From NCBI GenBank assembly GCA_009760885.1, contig CM019697.1:30434710-30498709 (forward strand): a stretch of DNA of 64,000 nucleotides, given 5' to 3'. A model generated the notes under the pieces. The model was not told where the DNA came from and searched no databases. It saw nothing but the letters and a program-made list of their open reading frames with translations. Position numbers and translations under genes: made by a program. The stretch comes from Achatina immaculata (lineage: Eukaryota; Mollusca; Gastropoda; Stylommatophora; Achatinidae). This document shows, piece by piece, positions 29,700 through 64,000 of this stretch (position 1 is its first letter; every line of letters begins with the position of its first letter).

Positions 29700-30590
29700 G
29701 ATCAATTTCAGCCAATTTGTGGCTGTGGCAGATGATGATAAACAGTTTTCTAAATCTGATGGTCAAAATATCTTTTGGCAAAACAGAAACTGAAAGAACA
29801 TATAACAATGTAGAAAAATGACAAAACTATAGCAAGATGTTTATTAGTGCTGCCATTTGTCATAACAATATCTTCTATCACGTGAGGCAACCACTGTCAG
29901 TACTTTCTGCCCATAAACAACTCACATCATCCAAACAAAATAAGGATACAGATGCATAAAATGGACAACAACTGTTAAGTATCTTCTTTGATATACTATG
30001 TTTGTTACATGTTCAATATGTGAAATTCTCCCACCTCCAACAAAAACATTGCGTGACATTTAAAAAAAAAACTCAAGTCTCCTGTGACTAGCCTGAAAAA
30101 TATATTAGAAGCATTTTTGCTAAGTCCTGTGATTTTGTATGTGCTTTGTCAAGAAGCCTTTTTTTTTTTTTACTATATATATATACCTAATATTCAATGA
30201 TAACAGAATACAACTAATTAACCATAGTTCATAAATTAAGGGAATACAAATTAAATTAAGCATAACAAAATTTTGTTTTAAAAACATAATAAAATACTTA
30301 CTACCCAATGTTATTTTAAAGCATCTGACAGTTATACTATTGAAATAATTAAAGCACTCAATTTTACTCTTTAGTATAATCCAATCTGGCACATCTCACT
30401 ATCCATCAGGACTTGCATATATTAAGTAGTAACGGCCATCATCAATGCATTTTACATGGAGTGCTAAAAAGTCACAGCCAAAAAAAAGCTCAGCAGTACT
30501 GCTCCTGTTTGTGGCAACAAATGTAAATGTAAAGCTCTTTATGGAAATTGGGGCAGCATATTAAAAGTTTCTAAAATTCTTATAATCTGT
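29700..30590. other. Intergenic, unassigned
   Basis: AT-rich. No gene, structured RNA or classified repeat was recognised. A 90-codon minus ORF (30392-30120) is hydrophobic low-complexity sequence without domain evidence. Confidence 0.45.
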
Positions 30591-30884
30591 TTATGTGTAT
30601 GTAACATTCATATCTTTTGAAAAGTTACAAGTTAAACCAGCATATGGATTTCCATATGTTACAGATAAAAGCATCCATACATATATCAGAAATTTTTGTC
30701 ACTGTACAAAGCTCCTTTGCAAAATAGAAACATATATGGGCCATATCTTCCATGTATCAGAACTTGATATAGCAGTGTTAAAAAAATATGATAAAACAAG
30801 AAGAAACATACACAATATCACTGGGAAGATTAATAAATTCATCTTCAGAGGAGAACAATTAATTCCAAGCATCATGAGAAGTCA

Positions 30885-30990
30885 GTCACACTTTCATGTG
30901 CCAAAGGTTGTGGAAATATGGGCCTAACACCATATCTACAGTATGCCTTAATGGCACTAAAATGGGATTTTACTTGTTTAACCTGGGAAG
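30885..30990 (+). mobile_element. SINE 3' fragment
   Basis: Matches the reverse complement of 61646-61730: CACTTTCATG, GGGCCTAACAC, TATGCCTTAATGGCA and GGGATTTTAC in the same order. The 3' part of an ORF at 30595-30927 is made of it, which argues against that ORF being a gene. Confidence 0.6.
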
Positions 30991-30999
30991 TGCACGGCA

Positions 31000-31880
31000 G
31001 CAATAGCACATGGAGATCAAATAGCAACTGTGACCCACAATTTTTGTTTTCAGTCAGTAATCAGTTCTGACACAGATGTGTATTCAAGGCAACCCTTGCT
31101 GATACAGTGCTGTCAAGATCCCACTATACCAGGATAATGGGAAATAACAACACATCTGCACATTCTATTTTTGTGGGAATCTGGGGTAAAAGGGTTAAAA
31201 ACATTTCTTTTAGAAAAGAAATCTGGGATACAAATCTGTTATATCTGTAATATATAAGTTAAACAAGAGGATAGTCAAATTGTGCTCTGAGCTGTCAGCA
31301 GGATCTGAAACAATCTTTGGGAGAAGACCACATACACAAAACAATCCTATTTCTCAAAATGTGGAGTGAAAAATCAGCTATTCTTCCAATGAAAATGTTT
31401 TCCAGGTTAATCACCCTGCCCAAACACTTTCAAATGAAAACAAAGTAAATTACCAATGTGGATATTATTTTTTTTAATTTGTTGCTTAAGAGAATACTGA
31501 GACAGAAAGTTGCAGACAAGTTGTGAAAACAATAAAATCTCCACTTTCATATCCATGTTGGATGACATATTTTGACATTACTGTATTTCATACAGGACTG
31601 GTTGGTTATATTGTCATAGATGTGCTATAATGATTAATGTTTTATTCTAGAGTTAGTATTTACCGCCTCTGTTGAAGATACATCTGCAAAAAGTATTTCA
31701 TGGGCCTGTGTGCCAGCTTGTACTGAATGTTAATAACCTTCCTTGTAAACGAGCCATACTGTATACTGCTTCTTTTTAACGTCTTTGCTCGTTTTACTTT
31801 TCACACACAAGAATGCACACATTCTATAATATGCCATGCAGGACTGGTATAATGGGGAAATGGAGGAATGGATCAATTGA
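31000..31880. other. Intergenic, unassigned
   Basis: No supported gene or repeat family seen. Confidence 0.45.
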
Positions 31881-32064
31881 TGGATTCAGCAGTTGTTTAG
31901 TAAGGGCAAGCCAATGGATCGAGCAGATATCATGCCATAACAGATGCTAGCCAAACAAAATTTTCTGATGACTGAATCAGCATCCTTGTCAAGGAAGTAG
32001 GAGCTAGAGATGAAAAATGAAGTCACAAAACATGAGAAGCTTCATAAAAGTACCAGAATGCTTG

Positions 32065-32245
32065 TCAGTCAACACAGGATGAATGTTACTAGTCATTGTA
32101 CAATCAACACAGGATGAATGTTACTAGTCATTGTACAGTCAACACAGGATGAATGTTACTAGTCATTGTACAGTCAACACAGGATGAATGTTACTAGTCA
32201 TTGTACAGTCAACACAGGATGAATGTTACTAGTCATTGTATGATG
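32065..32245. repeat. 35-bp minisatellite (5 copies)
   Basis: Near-perfect units of CAGTCAACACAGGATGAATG, TTACTAGTCATTGTA. Expanded inside the interspersed repeat that resembles 14990-15290. Confidence 0.93.
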
Positions 32246-32675
32246 ATGGATACTGAATAGGAGATTAGAGCACTATGGGCTTACTCAGAATGCAAAGATG
32301 AAATTTTTTTTTTCCAACTCATAATTTCCACATTTCTTTTTTCACACATCTCAAGATTTGCTTCCCAACAGAAGAAGGACAATGTCCAAACTGAAACAAG
32401 CACACTATCTCTCTTTATCTCTGTGACTAACTTGTGTAAAATCTGAGTCTGATGAGCGAAAACAACTGCGTTTCTCCTGCCGTATGCGGAGAAGAGACCT
32501 TGTGACAGAGATGAAAGTAGAGGTTTAATCTTTGTTAGAGACACTAACAGACGCAGGAAGCATGGATAAGGCAAAGCCTCGAGTCATCACAGACTTAGAA
32601 CAACATCAGTTTAAAAGAACTTGAAGTTTGGAGAATCTGGTTCAATAAATGCTGAAAGTGCCACTGTCTAGCAAC

Positions 32676-32722
32676 TCTCTCTCTCTCTCTCTCTCTGTGT
32701 GAGTGTGTGTGTGCGCGCGCGG
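32676..32722. repeat. Compound (CT)n(GT)n(GC)n microsatellite
   Basis: Alternating CT run, then GTGTGAGTGTGTGTGTGC, then CGCGCGCG: a stretch with Z-DNA-forming potential. Confidence 0.95.
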
Positions 32723-33907
32723 AAAGGGGGGGTACTTCTTCAGCATTTTCCCATTTTCTTGTATAATTAAAAAAAGAATTTTAAAAAATGAGATAATCAT
32801 GACAAGCAAGCAGAATTAAATCCTCGAGGACATTAATAGAGAAGAAAAACTGAAATGCTGCTGGGACAGTGCAAGTGGAGAAAATTATAACAGAAAAATG
32901 GAATCCCTGAAGCTGGCTCAAGTTTACCAGAAACAAAACTCAGGTAATAGGAGACACATACATGGCAGTACTTCATAATCAACTCTTTCTCTTTCTTTCA
33001 CCAACAAACTGTATGCTGCCCTGCTGATAAATCTGTTTCATTATTACAACATATAACTAAAACTGTTTTGGCTTAACATTATATCCAATGTTTCTAATTA
33101 TACAGTCAGGAACTTGTTTTTATTCCCTTTTATTAACTGTAAGCTTTGCATTACACTCTTCCTTTATTATATAAGCTTTGCATTACATTCTTCCTTTATT
33201 ATATAAGCTTTGCATTATACTCTTCCTTTATTACTTGTCTTTATTCCTGTTTATAACCTTTCTGTTTATCCTCTCTTTGTTCATTTTTTATCATCCAGGA
33301 ACTTGTCTTAAAAAACCCAACTTTTTTGGTTTACATAAATATCCTACTGTCTGCATGACACGCAAAAATATCAAAATTATAAAAATATCACAAAATATCA
33401 TCATTTATCTTTGCAAGCTAGTCATTTCTAACTTCTAATTTATATTGTTTCATGGCTGCAGGAAAATGCTTCAAATCTTTCTAGATTTATGGAATCATTT
33501 GTTTAGAAAAGTTGTGAAAAAAAAAACCAACTTAAAATGGACAAAAATGTTTCTCAAAATTTTACAAGCAGATATCTTTAGCTCTGACTACTAAGGTTTT
33601 ATGTACAATCTTTACCTAGTCCCCATCAACATAAGGCAAAAAATCCAGTCCTCCGTTGGAGCATTTTTCTTCTAGATTTATTTCATGAACTTTGCCTGTT
33701 CATTGGAATCGCTTTCCGTTTTGTGTTTTTAACAAGTCCACATAGGATCTGAATATTTTTGGCCTTCAAATAAAATACCAAATATACAACTCTGACATGA
33801 GCTAGGGTCTTAGCAGGTCTGCGACTTCTAAATATTGATTACGCATGAAAATATAACACTTGCACATTAAATAGATAACAGTGTGGCACACACAACCAAT
33901 ATGGTTT
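32723..33907. other. Intergenic / possible ABCC downstream flank
   Basis: AT-rich. Includes a short 32-bp tandem repeat (about 33135-33235, unit ATAAGCTTTGCATTACA plus CTCTTCCTTTATTAT, 3 copies). No coding evidence. Confidence 0.5.
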
Positions 33908-33913
33908 TTTATT
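33908..33913 (-). terminator. Candidate ABCC polyadenylation signal AATAAA
   Basis: Minus-strand AATAAA (TTTATT on plus) 212 bases after the ABCC stop. Nearest canonical signal. Unsupported by transcripts. Confidence 0.35.
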
Positions 33914-34124
33914 AAATATCAGCTTATATACTGTATAATATCAGCTCACATTTGTTTGCACAAAATGCAGAAAGAAAACTGCAGTTGTACATCATAGCCA
34001 ATATTGATGAGCAGCCAATACATGAAGTCTGTCAAAAAATATATACGCTTTAAGTACCAGCTATAAAATACCCACAGAGAAAGTCGGAGAAAATATTTTA
34101 AAAAGCGGTCTATCAGATCAGTTC

Positions 34125-62744
<28,620 letters not shown>

Positions 62745-63118
62745 CTGCAACATAATCAAAGATTCTAAAATTGAAATTTTTATTTTAAAGATTACAACAA
62801 ACCTGAAAAGTTTTCACACAAGTCGTTATTCTTTTCCAACATTTCTGTGAAAACATGAGTGTGTTATACCTTTTACTTCTACAAGAGTGTTAAAATATTT
62901 TATAAAATGTGATAACCTGGTCAGACAAATAAAGAAAGTGACAGGAATTACAGCTAAAACAAAAAATGGGAGTGAGCTGTAACATGTATGCAACTAGGAC
63001 AAGGCAGATTATTAACAATGAAAAGCTTTCCTGGCATTAAAAAGAAAAGAAGACACAGTCATATACTGGCTGCGAAATAACTATTGAATTTTAAATAGCT
63101 CAAAATGTCACTTTCAAT

Positions 63119-63315
63119 ACAAATCCTAATCCTTTCTTCCATGTTCAAGTATTTGTTGGTTATGCTATGTCTGGAGCCCTGTCACTATCTTCTCCAGACT
63201 TGATATAAATCCTATTCCTTTATTCCATGTTCAAGTATTTGTTGATTATGCTATGTCTGGAGCCCTGTCACTATCTTCTCCAGATTTGATGTAAATCCTA
63301 TTCCTTTCTTCCACG
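63119..63315. repeat. ~83-bp direct tandem repeat
   Basis: Two full copies and a third start of AAATCCTATTCCTTTATTCC, ATGTTCAAGTATTTGTTG, CTATGTCTGGAGCCCTGTCA, CTATCTTCTCCAGA. No coding content recognised. Confidence 0.85.
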
Positions 63316-64000
63316 TTTTTACGGACTGACATAATTAGTTTTTCCATTCCTTTTTGTGTTGTGGACAGTAATACTGTGTCATCAGCATATCTAATCTCTG
63401 GTATTTCATAACCTCCAAGGAATGGAAAAACTAATTATGTCAGTCCGTAAGAACAGTGAATAACAAAACCTCTATCTTAATGCAAAGAAAACTAAACTGA
63501 TGACAACTGACAAAACAAACAAGGCAGCTTAAATATGTATCAATGAGGAAAAACTGGAAGAAGTGGAGAGTTTTTAATATCTTGGATCACTACTAACTAG
63601 TAGTGGATATACAACGAGGGAAATTAAAAGGAGGACATCTATCGCTCTTCAGAAAGTAAAATAACTAAAGAATCTGTGGAGAGGAGCGGACAGAACCACA
63701 AAAATAAGATTTTTAAGGTCATGCATCTTTCCCATCGCAACATATGCCTGTGAGACTGGACACTTAACAAAACAGCTGAGAAACACATTTTAATGCCTTT
63801 GAATGTAAATGCTACAGAAGAGTTCTTCAAATATCGTGGACACAAAAAAGAACAAATATATCTATACTAAAAGAGCTTAATACTGAAAAAGGCTGGCTAG
63901 CAAAGAGGATTAAAGAGAGAAAACTTAAATATTTTGGACACATTAAACGTCATGATAATCAAGAGAAGACCGTCTTGGAAGGATACATAATGGGAAAAAG
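63316..64000 (+). mobile_element. LINE family C with inverted 5' segment
   Basis: 63316-63415 on the minus strand encodes [28 protein letters not shown] (YADD box). From about 63416 the plus strand repeats GMEKLIMSVRKN and continues with [88 protein letters not shown] and [12 protein letters not shown] to the window edge. The duplicated 36-bp segment forms a near-perfect inverted repeat around 63319-63450. Several stops, so inactive. Confidence 0.82.

Noticed and set aside
30595..30927. 110-codon plus-strand ORF as a gene
   Set aside because: Its 3' part is SINE sequence and no domain or splice partner is visible.

Overview
This is AT-rich animal nuclear DNA. It has spliced genes with canonical GT-AG introns, very high transposable-element and minisatellite content, and no sign of bacterial organisation. 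The mix of RTE/BovB-like and I/Nimb-like LINEs, mariner elements, tRNA-derived SINEs, TTAA-flanked MITEs and an MRP1-like ABCC gene suggests a bilaterian invertebrate. A mollusc or other lophotrochozoan is my guess; the sequence does not prove it.

Two convergent protein-coding genes can be assembled exon by exon. (1) On the + strand, 4606-24352, is a complete 11-exon CHID1 (chitinase-domain-containing protein 1, secreted/lysosomal GH18-like lectin). It has 396 codons, all intron phases agree, and it carries an N-terminal signal peptide and the family's C-terminal motif. (2) On the - strand, 62744 down to 34125, are the last 14 coding exons (727 codons) of an ABCC/MRP1-type ABC transporter: the end of NBD1, the linker, all of TMD2, all of NBD2 and the stop. 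Its 5' half lies beyond the right edge of the window. The roughly 9.8 kb between the two stop codons holds only repeats and unassigned DNA.

Layout. 1-3960 is a pile of LINE fragments in both orientations. 3961-4605 is the CHID1 upstream region. 4606-24352 is CHID1, with introns full of LINE, mariner and minisatellite DNA, including a 1.1-kb tandem duplication and an almost complete mariner. 24353-34124 is intergenic. 34125-62744 is the ABCC gene, whose introns hold a near full-length 3.1-kb LINE with a 13-bp target-site duplication, a second copy lying inside a minisatellite, a fold-back element, TTAA MITEs (one carrying a nested VNTR-containing retroelement), mariners and SINEs. 62745-64000 is intronic or upstream DNA with a LINE fragment that looks 5'-inverted.

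The most unusual feature is that several minisatellites are built from the genes' own exon-intron junctions. CHID1 exon 2 has 12 copies of its 5' splice-site block downstream and about 3 decayed copies of its 3' splice-site block upstream. CHID1 exon 8 has about 5 decayed donor-block copies. The ABCC exon at 53542-53741 is flanked by about 16 donor-block copies on one side and about 17 copies of a branch-point/polypyrimidine/TAG module on the other. The ABCC exon at 62558-62744 has a triplicated donor. This suggests that local tandem duplication anchored at splice sites is a recurrent way introns grow in this genome.
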